The position numbers were made by a program, and so were the translations under genes. Positions 15,655-24,898 of a stretch of DNA of 64,000 bases are shown one piece after another (the first letter of the stretch is position 1; the number at the start of each line of letters is the position of its first letter). The notes under the pieces were generated by a model, which saw nothing but the letters and a program-made list of their open reading frames with translations, was not told the origin of the DNA and ran no database searches. Origin of the DNA: Gilichinskyi gelida (GTDB lineage Bacteria; Acidobacteriota; Thermoanaerobaculia; Gp7-AA8); NCBI GenBank assembly GCA_038040385.1, contig JBBPII010000001.1, positions 248,001-312,000 of the forward strand. The letters run 5' to 3'.

Positions 15655-17352
15655 ATGTCGTCTCTGCTGAAGCGGTACCTCGCCGTGTCCCTCGTTCTCG
15701 GGGTTCCGCTGCTCGCCATGCAGGTCGACGGCCCCGGCGTCCCCGGCGCGAGCGCGAAGCTCGACGTGCGGGTGATCAACGTCGACGCGCACGTCTCCGA
15801 CTCCGACGGGAAGCCATACCTCGGGCTGGGTGCCGCGGACTTCGAAGTGCTGGAGGACGGCAAGCCGCAAGAGGTCACCCACTTCCGCATCGTGGAGAAG
15901 GCGGGCGTGCGCTCGTCGCCGGATGGTCAGGCCCAGCCCGACGCCCGCTTCCACCGCCGGGTGGCGATCGTGGTGGACAACAACAACATCGAGAAGCGCG
16001 ATCGCGACGAGGCCCTGCTGACGTTCGAGAAGTTCGCGGACGAGAGCATCGGGCAGGATGCGGAGTGGTCGGTGGGCATCATCGGCGAGCGCTTCGAACT
16101 GCTGCAGCCGTTCACCAGCGACAAGGCCACCCTGAAAGGAGCGCTGAAGAAGGTGCGGAACACTCCGGCCAGGGTCGGCATGACCGACCTGCGGCGCGAT
16201 CTGCTCTCCGATTCGCTCCGCCGCAATCAGGCTCGCGACGGCTACGACTACGAGGGAGGCGTGGGCTTCGCCAACCGCGAGCAGACCCAGCGCGGCGCGC
16301 AAAGCGCGCTGAGCACCGTCAAGGGCATCGTGGAAGCTACGCGCGCGTATGGCCAGAGCACGGGGAAGAAGGTGATGTTCCTCATCAGCGGCGGCATGCA
16401 ACTCAACACCACCTTCACCGCCTATGAGAAGAAGGGCGGCGACGGCGAGGTCAATGACGCCCGGCGCGAGATCCAGAAGCTGTTGGAAGGCGTGGTCCAG
16501 GAAGCCAACGCGGTGGACGTGAGCATCGACGTCATCGCCGCGCGCACCCGTGGCTCGTTGGGTCCGCAGTTCGACGTGGAGAACGGCTCGGCCGGCTTCA
16601 ACCGCCCTACCCTCCCCAAGGTCCACAGGGATCCCCAGAACTCTCGGCCGCCCGGGTCGGCGATGAGCCAGGTCAAGATGAACGACCCGATCGACGTCGG
16701 CGACAACGACTCGTCGAACTTCAAGATCGCCACGGGGACGGGCGGGCTCTATCTCACCTCCAACCGCGTGCGCGACTCGTTCGATCTGGCGGAGACGAGC
16801 TCGTCGCACTACTACTCGCTCGGCTACCGGCCGACGCACCCGGAGGACGGTCAGTATCACGCCATCACCGTGCGTTTGAAGCAGCCCGGCTATCGCCTTA
16901 CGCACCGGAAGGGGTACCTCGACCTGACGCCCGAGCAGCAGCTTCAGGAACTGCTCCAGCTTCGCGTCTCGACGCTGCAGCTGTCGAACGCCGTCCCGGT
17001 GTCGCTGCAGGTCTCACCCGCGACCACTCCCGACGGGAAGCCGGCGGTGGGATTCACCGCCTCCATGCCGATGAAGAACATCACCTTCCTCGGCGGCGAA
17101 TCGGGAGCGGCGTACAACGGCCGTGTGCACGTCTACCTCTCGATCTTCGACCGCAGCGGCAAGAACGTCGGGTTCCATCACTTGACCAAGGACATCGTCG
17201 TTCCCGCCAACCTGCGGGAGAAGGCCCTGGCCGACAGCTTCCACTACAAGATGAGCATGAAGCTCGACCGCGGCGAGTACACGCTGGCGGTGACGCTGCG
17301 CGACGACTTGTCGCGCGACATCGGCACCGCGATCCAGAAGGTCAAGCTCTAA
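15655..17352 (+). CDS. Secreted VWFA-domain protein (VWFA-related acidobacterial type)
   Basis: 565 aa; AAGGAGA sits just before ATG 15655. A signal peptide (about 1–22) is followed by a beta-sandwich domain with VRVINVDAHVSDSDGKPYLGLGAADFEVLEDGKPQEVTHF, the hallmark opening of this family. A von Willebrand A-like domain about 100–370 follows; its first metal-site motif is altered (IVVDNNNIEKRD instead of DxSxS), so metal binding may be lost. The region TGTGGLYLTSN … HYYSLGYRPTHPEDGQYHAITVRLK closes the domain, and a C-terminal beta-rich part runs to 565. Exported; partner unknown. Confidence 0.88.
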   Translation: MSSLLKRYLAVSLVLGVPLLAMQVDGPGVPGASAKLDVRVINVDAHVSDSDGKPYLGLGAADFEVLEDGKPQEVTHFRIVEKAGVRSSPDGQAQPDARFHRRVAIVVDNNNIEKRDRDEALLTFEKFADESIGQDAEWSVGIIGERFELLQPFTSDKATLKGALKKVRNTPARVGMTDLRRDLLSDSLRRNQARDGYDYEGGVGFANREQTQRGAQSALSTVKGIVEATRAYGQSTGKKVMFLISGGMQLNTTFTAYEKKGGDGEVNDARREIQKLLEGVVQEANAVDVSIDVIAARTRGSLGPQFDVENGSAGFNRPTLPKVHRDPQNSRPPGSAMSQVKMNDPIDVGDNDSSNFKIATGTGGLYLTSNRVRDSFDLAETSSSHYYSLGYRPTHPEDGQYHAITVRLKQPGYRLTHRKGYLDLTPEQQLQELLQLRVSTLQLSNAVPVSLQVSPATTPDGKPAVGFTASMPMKNITFLGGESGAAYNGRVHVYLSIFDRSGKNVGFHHLTKDIVVPANLREKALADSFHYKMSMKLDRGEYTLAVTLRDDLSRDIGTAIQKVKL

Positions 17353-17393
17353 GGGCTCGGCGCGAGCATCGCGGCGAAAAACGGGACGACCTG

Positions 17394-17411
17394 CCGCCGG
17401 CTCGCCGGCGG
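17394..17411. terminator. Possible stem-loop between convergent genes
   Basis: CCGCCGGC and GCCGGCGG flank a 2-base loop, followed by GATTTC rather than a T-run. It sits between the convergent VWFA gene and the 17433–18273 gene. A weak terminator candidate only. Confidence 0.3.
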
Positions 17412-17432
17412 GATTTCGCTCCAGCGATGGAT

Positions 17433-18273
17433 CTACGTCTCCGGCTGAATGAGGTAGCCCCGCGTGCTGGTGCCGACCGGCGGCGTCTCGAACGTCTGCA
17501 TCCCGACGGCTGGCACGCCGTCGAGCAGTCCCTGCATCGCGGCGCACATCGGATGACGGCTGCGGCCGAACTGGAGCGTCGGGCCGCCTTCCTGGAGAAG
17601 GGCGCTCTGGACGGCGCCGAACACGTTCCAGCTATACGCGAAGACGCGCCCCTGCGGATCGCGCGTGTACTGCATGATCGGCGACATCGCGCTGGTGGCG
17701 AGAGCGGGCGGCCGCGCGCCGGCGTGCAGGGTGAAGATGAACTCTGTTGGATCGCTGGGATCGTTGCAGGCCAAGTCCCAACTCGCCTGCGTCGGATCAT
17801 TGATGTCCGGAACCTTGTAGGTGAACGTCGTGACGAATGTCGGCTCGTTGAACAGCTCGTTGCCGGCCTTCGCCGCGAACGGGTTGTCCGCCGGGACGTA
17901 CAGCCGGTAGGCGCCGATGGTCTTGGTCTGCTCGCCGCCGGCCAGAAAATCGGCCAACGAGATCGCCGGCGCCTGCGCCGCGAGCACGGTGGGGTAGGCG
18001 ACGATATTGAGCTGCACCTTGTTGACCGCCGAGAGCAGACCGGAAATGAATCCCGTGTAGCGCTGGAAGTGAAGGAGCACCATCGCCTGCCCGTCGAACA
18101 GCGCCGGCTGGAGCGCGATGTTCTCGAGGTACGGCGCCACTTTCTCCGGACTCACCTTGTAGTAGACCCAGATCGCGTTGACCGAGGCGTAGTTAGAAGG
18201 GGAGGGAAAGACCGGACGGGATGGGCGGAAAGATCTTGCTCGGATCGGTTTGCATTTGCATGGCGGAATTCAT
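17433..18273 (-). CDS. Uncharacterised protein, apparent frameshift near its start
   Basis: Two frames join into one sensible protein. From ATG 18273 (or 18261) the reading MQMQTDPSKIFPPIPSG ends at a TAA (18193–18195). One frame over, the reading NYASVNAIWVYYKVSPE continues without a stop to 17433. Removing one C from the CCCC run just upstream restores a continuous protein of about 280 aa reading SGLSLPSNYASVN. The long part contains DGQAMVLLHFQRYTG, ISLADFLAGGEQTKTIGAYRLYVPADNP and a mixed alpha/beta body; no family recognised and no signal peptide. It is divergent from the pilB-like gene (30 bp apart). If the shift is real, translation would have to begin at GTG 18155. Confidence 0.6.
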
Positions 18274-18303
18274 CCTACATCCTGCATCATTCACCCTGCA
18301 GAC

Positions 18304-20109
18304 ATGACCGTCACCCCCATCACCTCCCCACGCAAGGCGCGCGAGATCACCGTCTCGTACCTCGGCGAGCTGCTGTTCAACGCCGGCTTCGTCGACGAGA
18401 AGCAGCGCACCGACATCGACGCCGTCGACCGCCAGCACCGCGCCCACGCCCGCAGCTCGAAAATGCGCGCCGAAGACGAGACCAGCCCCTTCAAGGCGCT
18501 GGCGGCGATGAACCTCACCGACGCCAGCGGCAGCGGCACCCGCATCGACGACTTTCTCCTGGCGCGGCTCATCGCCGAGGACGCCCACCTGAAGTTCTTC
18601 AAGATCGACCCGCTCAAGCTCGACGTGGAGATGATCGAGACGAAGATCTCCCGTCCGTTCGCGCGCAAGCACAAGATGGTTCCGGTTGCCGTGCGCGACG
18701 GGAAGCTCATCGTCGCCGTCGTCAACCCGTTCGACAACGTCGCCTTCGACACTTACCACCAGATGGTCAAGCAGGACATCGAGGTGGTGGTGGCGTCGGA
18801 ATCGGACGTCATGGGCGTCATCACCGAGCAGTACGGCTTCCGCGCCTCGGTGACCAAGGCCGAGCGCGACCTCGGCCGCGGCGCCATCGATCTCTCCAAC
18901 CTCGAGCAGTACGTCAAGCTCAAATCGGGCGCGGAGATCGAGACCAGCGACGCGCACATCGTCAACGCCGTCGACTACCTGCTGCAGCACGCCTACGACT
19001 CGCGCGCCTCGGACATCCACATCGAGCCGAAGCGCGAGCACGCCATGATCCGCTTCCGCATCGACGGCGTGCTGCACGAGATCCAGCGCGTGCCGAAGCT
19101 GGTCAACCTCGCCATCACCTCGCGCCTCAAGACCATGTGCCGCATGGACATCGCCGAGAAGCGCCGCCCGCAGGACGGCCGCATCAAGACCGAGCGCGAA
19201 GGAAAAGAGATCGAGCTGCGCGTCTCCACCCTGCCGACCGCGTTCGGCGAAAAGGTGGTCATGCGCATCTTCGACCCCGACGTCCTGCTGCGCGACCTCT
19301 CCGGCCTCGGCTTCTACGAGGACGAGATGAAGCTGTTCGGCGACTGGATCTCCCGCCCGCACGGCATCATCCTGGTGACCGGCCCCACCGGCTCTGGCAA
19401 GACGGTCACGCTGTACTCCGCGCTCAAGTCGCTCGCTTCGCCGGAGATCAACATCACCACCATCGAAGATCCGATCGAGATGGTGCACGACGACTTCAAC
19501 CAGACCGCCGTTCAGGCGAAGGTCGGCATCACCTTCGGCTCCGCGCTGCGGACGATCCTCCGCCAGGACCCCGACATCATCATGGTGGGCGAGATTCGCG
19601 ACGACGAAACGGCGCAGAACGCCGTGCAGGCCGCCCTCACCGGGCATCTGGTTTTCTCCACGCTGCACACCAACGATTCGGCCACGTCGGTGACGCGTCT
19701 GGTCGACCTCGGCATCCAGCCTTTCCTCATTTCGTCGGTACTGATCGGCGCGATGGCCCAGCGCCTGGTGCGCAAAATCTGCGAGGACTGCAAGCGCAAC
19801 CGGCCGCTCTCGGGCGATGAGGCGGGGATGCTCAACCTGCAGGCGCCGGTCGGGAAGCGGATCATCGTCAAGGAGGGCGCCGGCTGCATCCGCTGCCGCA
19901 ACACCGGCTACTTCGGCCGCACCGGCATCTTCGAGATCCTCCCCATCGACAATGCCATCCGCGACCTCATCGACCGCTCCGAGGATTTCCTGAAGATCAA
20001 GGACATGGCCATCAAGCGCGGGATGCGCACCCTGCGTCAGAGCGCGCTGCGGAAGCTCGCAGAAGGGACGACCAGCTTCGAGGAAGTGATCCGGGTGACG
20101 GGGATCTAA
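18304..20109 (+). CDS. PilB/GspE-type secretion and pilus assembly ATPase
   Basis: 601 aa. The N-terminal MshEN-like domain is about 78–178 (VPVAVRDGKLIVAVVNPFD). The ATPase core follows: Asp box SRASDIHIEP near 233–242, Walker A GPTGSGKT at 360–367, Walker B DPDIIMVGEIRD at 422–433, His box FSTLHTND at 451–458. A zinc site is formed by C493, C496, C528 and C531. This cytoplasmic hexamer powers pilus or pseudopilus polymerisation. No pilC, pilin or secretin gene is nearby. ATG 18304 is chosen for family alignment. Confidence 0.93.
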   Translation: MTVTPITSPRKAREITVSYLGELLFNAGFVDEKQRTDIDAVDRQHRAHARSSKMRAEDETSPFKALAAMNLTDASGSGTRIDDFLLARLIAEDAHLKFFKIDPLKLDVEMIETKISRPFARKHKMVPVAVRDGKLIVAVVNPFDNVAFDTYHQMVKQDIEVVVASESDVMGVITEQYGFRASVTKAERDLGRGAIDLSNLEQYVKLKSGAEIETSDAHIVNAVDYLLQHAYDSRASDIHIEPKREHAMIRFRIDGVLHEIQRVPKLVNLAITSRLKTMCRMDIAEKRRPQDGRIKTEREGKEIELRVSTLPTAFGEKVVMRIFDPDVLLRDLSGLGFYEDEMKLFGDWISRPHGIILVTGPTGSGKTVTLYSALKSLASPEINITTIEDPIEMVHDDFNQTAVQAKVGITFGSALRTILRQDPDIIMVGEIRDDETAQNAVQAALTGHLVFSTLHTNDSATSVTRLVDLGIQPFLISSVLIGAMAQRLVRKICEDCKRNRPLSGDEAGMLNLQAPVGKRIIVKEGAGCIRCRNTGYFGRTGIFEILPIDNAIRDLIDRSEDFLKIKDMAIKRGMRTLRQSALRKLAEGTTSFEEVIRVTGI

Positions 20110-20112
20110 GCG

Positions 20113-20307
20113 CTAGGGCTCGATTTCCCACGGCGTTTCCCACGACCGCAACTCGCCGCGCGCGGACCGCACGGCATAGTCGATTCTCTGCAAGGCGAGG
20201 ACCTGGCGGATCTTCTCCGGCAGTGGAAGTTCACGCTGGCTGGCGTGGAGGTCCTGCTTCGACTTTCGAAGCGAATCGAGGAGCTCGGGGGTCGGTCGAG
20301 ATGGCAT
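20113..20307 (-). CDS. 64-aa protein downstream of nucleotidyltransferase
   Basis: A short charged protein (PTPELLDSLRKSKQDLHASQRELPLPEKIRQVLALQRIDYAV…WETPWEIEP). The start is 2 bp after the stop of the nucleotidyltransferase gene, so the two are co-transcribed and probably coupled. No family recognised. Predicted two helices with a Trp/Pro/Glu-rich tail. It could be the cognate partner of the nucleotidyltransferase; this is inferred from arrangement only. Confidence 0.6.
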   Translation of the reverse strand: MPSRPTPELLDSLRKSKQDLHASQRELPLPEKIRQVLALQRIDYAVRSARGELRSWETPWEIEP

Positions 20308-20309
20308 GA

Positions 20310-20801
20310 TCAGAAAGTCAGTTTGAATCGATTCATGAGTGTTTGCAACGCCGCGGAATCGACCTTGCCCGATTCGAGGAGCGCGGCAGTTCGTTCGCGC
20401 CGCTTCAAGGTCTTCGCCGAAGGCTCCAGATAGAGGGCGATCAAGTATTCAGGTCTGACGACCCTTACCTTGACGTCGCCGTATGGCATCGCGACGGCAG
20501 TTTCGATGGCTTCATCGGCGATCTTGTTGTGAGCCGGCAGAAACTGGACGGGTATGCCGCCGATTACGATGTGTTCTTTGTCGATGCCATAGTTTCGGTT
20601 CCTCGCCCACTCGTAGATCCGTTCGAGCGAAACGATCGGACCGGCCGGCTCGGGGAGAAACACCAGCACGTCGAGGTCATAGGTCGGTACGGGCTCGATC
20701 CAAAACACTAGCGCCATCGCACCGGCGATCGCATACTCACTGATCACGCCATCCGCTTTGAGCTCGTTCAGCGCGCGCAGGGTGTCTTCGAACGACGGCA
20801 C
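20310..20801 (-). CDS. AbiEii/DUF6036-like nucleotidyltransferase
   Basis: 163 aa from GTG 20801 (TTG 20819 is possible). The N-terminal helix is followed by YAIAGAMALVFWIEPVPTYDLDVLVFL: a nucleotidyltransferase-fold G-A/S-x(n)-D-x-D motif (YDLDVLV) near residues 33–40. A conserved HIVIGGIPVQFLPAHN strand and a basic C-terminus (LKRRERTAALLES) follow. Such minimal nucleotidyltransferases occur as toxins or as orphan proteins. The 64-aa gene directly downstream is its only operon partner. Confidence 0.7.
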   Translation of the reverse strand: MPSFEDTLRALNELKADGVISEYAIAGAMALVFWIEPVPTYDLDVLVFLPEPAGPIVSLERIYEWARNRNYGIDKEHIVIGGIPVQFLPAHNKIADEAIETAVAMPYGDVKVRVVRPEYLIALYLEPSAKTLKRRERTAALLESGKVDSAALQTLMNRFKLTF

Positions 20802-20824
20802 CGACGCAGTATGCGTCAACCGCT

Positions 20825-21280
20825 CTACCGGTGCCGCCGGAAGTGCCTGCGCCCGCCGCGGAAATGCCCGCCGTAGTAGCGTCCGTAGCCGAACCCGACA
20901 CCGATCGAGAACCGCGGTCCTGCGTACCACGGGTCGTAGTACCAGGGGTCGTAGTACGACGGACCATACGAGTAGTAGCGCGGTACGTAGACGGGGCGGC
21001 GTTCTTCGCGGCTGCGGTCGCCGCGCGCGTCGGCTTCGTCGAGCACGGCCTTGATTACCGTGCGCGGGACCTTGGCGTCGGCCATGTCGATGACGTCGTC
21101 GGCGGTGACCGTGAATCGCGCGTCCGCCTTTTGCACGTATTGGATGAGGGTGTCCTCGGCCACGTTGGCCTTCCACATCCGAATGACCTCGTCGACGACG
21201 CTGTTTCGTTCGGCGGCGGAGAGGGGGGCGGCAACGGCGACGATCAGGAGAGCGACGAATCCAATGGCGAGTCGTTTCAC
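20825..21280 (-). CDS. Exported protein with Tyr/Gly/Arg-rich tail
   Basis: 151 aa from GTG 21280; a GGAGG site precedes this GTG at the right distance, which decides it against the upstream ATG (21292). A signal peptide ends near PLSAA. Residues about 25–85 form a helical domain (VVDEVIRMWKANVAEDTLIQYVQKADARFTVTADDVIDMADAKVP). The C-terminal 65 residues are low-complexity, rich in Tyr, Pro, Gly and Arg (repeated YYDPWY, then GYGRYYGGHFRGGRR). The tail suggests surface attachment or disorder. Function unknown. Confidence 0.7.
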   Translation of the reverse strand: MKRLAIGFVALLIVAVAAPLSAAERNSVVDEVIRMWKANVAEDTLIQYVQKADARFTVTADDVIDMADAKVPRTVIKAVLDEADARGDRSREERRPVYVPRYYSYGPSYYDPWYYDPWYAGPRFSIGVGFGYGRYYGGHFRGGRRHFRRHR

Positions 21281-21373
21281 GTGAACCTCCATGGCTTCAG
21301 TCTCGCCCGCATGCGATTGGTGAGCCAGCGATTTCCAGCGATTTCCGCCGGTTTGCGCGCCCTGTTCTCCTCC

Positions 21374-23602
21374 ATGGAGGACAGCGCTGTCCGCGAAATT
21401 GGGCGGTGCGCGCTACTCGCGCTCCTCGTGGCGATGCCCGCGAATGCGCAACCGATCGAGTGGCTGCCGGTCAGCAAGGCGCTCGCCGCTGCGAAGCCGG
21501 CCGGGCGCCTCGTCCTCCTCTACGTTCGCGGCGGGACACTCGGCGACAAGAAGAACGACGAGTGGATCGCGCACATGGACTCGCACGAGGCGCTGAAGGA
21601 TCTCCTCGGCGACGTCGTCGTCGCCACGGCGGCCACGTATCGCGATCGCCGCTCGCCGGCGCTGCTGATCCTCGATCCAGGCGGCGAGGTAATCCACGAC
21701 CTCGGCTTTCACGAGTACGGCGTGCTCGCGGCAACCCTCGCGCAGTTACGCCGGCAGGCTCCGCTCTTCGCGCGGGGGGCGGCGGCGCGGGACGCGGGCC
21801 GGATCGCCGAGTCGTTGCTCCTTCGCGGCAACGGCCTGCTGTACGCCGGCGTCGTCCGCACGCCGGAGGATCTTCTGACGAAGGCGCTCGAGCTCGCGCG
21901 CGCCGATCACAACGAAGTCATCGTGCAGGAAGCCGCGATCAGCCTCGCCTCGATCGCGGCCAACGACGGCGACTCCGGCTACGCCGTCGAGCTGCTGAAT
22001 GAGGTCATCGCCAAGCCGGCGAACAACGATATCGCCGCGCGGGCCTGGATCGTTCTCGGCCACCAACGAAAACTGGCCGGCGACAAGCCCGGCGCCGTCG
22101 ACGCCTACCAAAACGCCTGGCGCGTGGCGGCGAAGCCGTCGCCGCCGGCCGACGCCGCGCGCCGTTTCCTGGAGATGATCGGATCGGCCCCGGAGTCCGA
22201 CGTGCAGGCCGCCGTCGCCGCGGGCGGCGTGCGCCTCCTCTACCCGCACCGCGCTGTGCTCGCGGGCGTCGTCGAAGTCTCCGCGGTCGTGCCGGCGTCC
22301 GCTGCGCGCGTCGAGTTCTATCTCGACGGCGCGCGCATCGCCGAGCGCACTCGGGCGCCGTTCGTGGCCAGGATTCCGCTCGGCGCACTCCCGCGCGTGC
22401 GCACCATCAAGGCGGTGGCCTTCGACGCGCGCGACACGCCGCTCGGCGAGGATTCCGCGACGCTCAACGAGCGCTCCAACGCCCTCGCCGTGGAGATCGT
22501 CGCCCCGCGCGATTCGAGCGTCGAGTCGAAGACCGTGATTGAAGTGCAGCCGCGGGTGCCGCAGGGCAGCCGCCTCGACGCGATCGATCTCTACTGGAAC
22601 GAGCAGAAACTCGCCACGCTGACCGCACCGCCCTTCCGTCACGAGCTGACGCTGCCGTCGAAAGGGGCGTTTGGCTACATCCGCGTCGTGGCCCGCGACG
22701 CGAGCGGCGCGACCGCCGAGGATGCGAAGCTGATCAACGGGGAGGGGGCGGCGGAGGTGGTGCGCGTCGACGCCGTGGAGCTGTTCGCCATCGTGCAGGA
22801 CCGCCACGGCCGCAACATCGCCGGGCTGACGTCGAAAGACTTCGTGGTGAAGGAAGACGGCGTTCCGGTTTCGGTCGCGGTGCACGGCAGCGCGGACGAG
22901 CCGATCACCGTCGGCATCGCCGTCGACGCCTCGGGCAGCATGCGCGACGCGATGTCCTCGGTGATGGACTACGCCACCGAGTTTCTGCGGCACTCGCTCG
23001 GCGAGGGCGATCAGACCTTCGTCGTCTCCTTCGCCGAGTCGCCGTCGCTCTATCAGCCGCTGACGGCCGACCGCGAGCACGTCAGCGCCTCGATCTTCGA
23101 CATGCGCGCGTACGGCGCCACCGCACTGTGGGACGCCGTCATCTTCTCCCTCGACCAGATCCGCGCCGTCCCCGGAAAGCGCGCCCTGCTGCTCTTCACC
23201 GACGGCGACGATACCGGCAGCCGCGCCGCGCCGGCGGCGGCGCTGCAGTACGCGCACGAAGTGGGCGTGCCGGTCTACGTCGTCATGGTCTACACCGGCT
23301 CGCGGGCATCGTTCAACGTCACCTCCGGATATGGGAGCGTGCAGATGCCGGCGAGCGTCACGCTCGATCAGAACATCCGCCGCCTGGGCGAAGGGACCGG
23401 CGGTGCTTTTATCCGCTTTCCGCGGCAAAAGGATCTGCCGAAGCTCTTCCAGCAGGTGCGCGACGACACTCGCGGCGCGTATACCCTTACGTTTGTTTCG
23501 CGAAGCGCAAGGAAGAGGACCGAGCCGCGGAAGATCTTCGTCGCAGTCCCCGGCCGCCGCGGCCTCGTGGTGCGCGCGCCGTCGGCGTACTACCCGCGAT
23601 GA
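21374..23602 (+). CDS. Exported thioredoxin-like/TPR/VWFA multi-domain protein
   Basis: 742 aa from ATG 21374 (ATG 21311 also in frame). A signal peptide (ALLALLVAMPANA) leads to a thioredoxin-like domain without a CxxC (GRLVLLYVRGGTLGDKKNDEW … SPALLILDPGGEVIHDLGF). A TPR-like helical region about 130–270 and a bacterial Ig-like region about 280–440 follow. Then comes a VWFA domain about 460–700 with an intact metal-site motif VDASGSM, LWDAVIF and LLLFTDGDDTGS. It ends TLTFVSRS … RRGLVVRAPSAYYPR. It is a paralogue of the protein at 24816–27449 (same order, same last residues). Exported; role unknown. Confidence 0.85.
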   Translation: MEDSAVREIGRCALLALLVAMPANAQPIEWLPVSKALAAAKPAGRLVLLYVRGGTLGDKKNDEWIAHMDSHEALKDLLGDVVVATAATYRDRRSPALLILDPGGEVIHDLGFHEYGVLAATLAQLRRQAPLFARGAAARDAGRIAESLLLRGNGLLYAGVVRTPEDLLTKALELARADHNEVIVQEAAISLASIAANDGDSGYAVELLNEVIAKPANNDIAARAWIVLGHQRKLAGDKPGAVDAYQNAWRVAAKPSPPADAARRFLEMIGSAPESDVQAAVAAGGVRLLYPHRAVLAGVVEVSAVVPASAARVEFYLDGARIAERTRAPFVARIPLGALPRVRTIKAVAFDARDTPLGEDSATLNERSNALAVEIVAPRDSSVESKTVIEVQPRVPQGSRLDAIDLYWNEQKLATLTAPPFRHELTLPSKGAFGYIRVVARDASGATAEDAKLINGEGAAEVVRVDAVELFAIVQDRHGRNIAGLTSKDFVVKEDGVPVSVAVHGSADEPITVGIAVDASGSMRDAMSSVMDYATEFLRHSLGEGDQTFVVSFAESPSLYQPLTADREHVSASIFDMRAYGATALWDAVIFSLDQIRAVPGKRALLLFTDGDDTGSRAAPAAALQYAHEVGVPVYVVMVYTGSRASFNVTSGYGSVQMPASVTLDQNIRRLGEGTGGAFIRFPRQKDLPKLFQQVRDDTRGAYTLTFVSRSARKRTEPRKIFVAVPGRRGLVVRAPSAYYPR

Positions 23603-24898
23603 ATGATTGAGAAAACTATGAACCTCTCGACTCGAATGGCCGTCCTCCTCGCTCTGGTCACGATCCTTCCGGCCCGCGGCCAATTCAGCGAGCGAATCGA
23701 TGTGTCGGCGATCGAAATCCCCGCCGTGGTGCGCGACGCGAGCGGCAAAGTGCCCCACGATCTGAAACCGGAAGACTTCATCCTCCTCGAGGACGGCGTC
23801 GAGCAGCAGATCATCGGCATTGAGTACATGCACCCGGTTTCGCTTCCGGTTACAGAAAAGCCGGTTTCGGGTGAGGCAGCCGTCGCGGCGACTCGAGAGC
23901 GCGGGCAGATCGTCATCTTTGTCCAGCAGACACTTTCGTCGACATACGGCCTGCGCGCGTCGATGAAGGCGCTCGCAGCGCAAGCGGAGATGCTGGTGCG
24001 GCTGGGCGACGTGGAGGTGGTGGCGGACGATCCGACGCCGCACGTCGTTCTTCCGGCCACCGGCGACGCCGCCCGCGTGCGCGCGGCCTGCGAAGACCTC
24101 GCGAACGGTGCCGCCGGCCATGCGGAGATCGTTCGCCTTCGAACGGATCTGCTGCAGGACCGGAATTCGGCGGTCGAGGCAGGAACGCAAGCAGCGCGCA
24201 TGAACAGCGACCCTGCAGCAAAGGCCCGCGCCTCGGCGGCAGTGGCGCAAGCGGCGCGGGCGCGCGCGCTGACGTCCGCGCGCCAGGAATCGATCGTGCT
24301 GCGCGCGCGGCAGAACGCGTTGCTGTCGTGGATCTCGCGCTATCCGTCGGCCGAGCAGAAGCGCCTTCGCGCGCTGCTCCTAGTCACCGACGGCTTCGAT
24401 GTCGGTCTCGAGTTCTATGAGCCGCTGGTTGCCGCCGATCAGTTGAGCTTTCTCCGCAGCCTCAGCGCCGCCCCGTACCAGCAGGAGATCAACCGAACCA
24501 TCGCCGCCGCCGGCTGGACCATCGTCTCCGTCGCCCCGGGATGGGCCACTGCGGCCCCCGAATTCGATGTCTCGAGCTCCGGCCGCGGATCGGTCGGCGT
24601 GTCGTCGTTCACGTCCACCAACCTCCATCCGCTCGACCCTCTCAATGAGCTGGCGCGTGAGAGCGGCGGCAGTGTCGCCACCGACATGCGCCGCCTCCCC
24701 GCCGACCTCGGCGCGATTGGCGAGCGCGTCTCCATCGCCTATCAGGTCCGCCGTCCGCGCGACGGCAAGGTGCATCGCGTGGAGATCAAGTCGCGCCGGC
24801 CCGGCGTGACCGTGCGTGCGCAGCAGTGGGTCGTCTCCGGCACGCCCGACGCGGTCGACACGGCGCGGGCCACGACCCTGGCCGGGGGGAGAGGGTGA
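23603..24898 (+). CDS. VWFA-related protein, C-terminus displaced by a frameshift
   Basis: The ATG lies immediately after the upstream stop (23600–23602); ATG 23618 gives a better signal peptide (MNLSTRMAVLLALVTILPARG). After the family opening VSAIEIPAVVRDASGKVPHDLKPEDFILLEDGVEQQI comes a VWFA-like domain (GQIVIFVQQTLSSTYG instead of the DxSxS motif, LRALLLVTDGFDVG). The frame stops at TGA 24896–24898 right after a GGGGGG run. Skipping one G continues into ELPVQCVVRPLKGDESEVEATVSL … FQVRH, which is the normal C-terminal domain of this family and lies in the next frame. Its length here (431 aa) is therefore short by about 110 residues. Confidence 0.75.
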   Translation: MIEKTMNLSTRMAVLLALVTILPARGQFSERIDVSAIEIPAVVRDASGKVPHDLKPEDFILLEDGVEQQIIGIEYMHPVSLPVTEKPVSGEAAVAATRERGQIVIFVQQTLSSTYGLRASMKALAAQAEMLVRLGDVEVVADDPTPHVVLPATGDAARVRAACEDLANGAAGHAEIVRLRTDLLQDRNSAVEAGTQAARMNSDPAAKARASAAVAQAARARALTSARQESIVLRARQNALLSWISRYPSAEQKRLRALLLVTDGFDVGLEFYEPLVAADQLSFLRSLSAAPYQQEINRTIAAAGWTIVSVAPGWATAAPEFDVSSSGRGSVGVSSFTSTNLHPLDPLNELARESGGSVATDMRRLPADLGAIGERVSIAYQVRRPRDGKVHRVEIKSRRPGVTVRAQQWVVSGTPDAVDTARATTLAGGRG

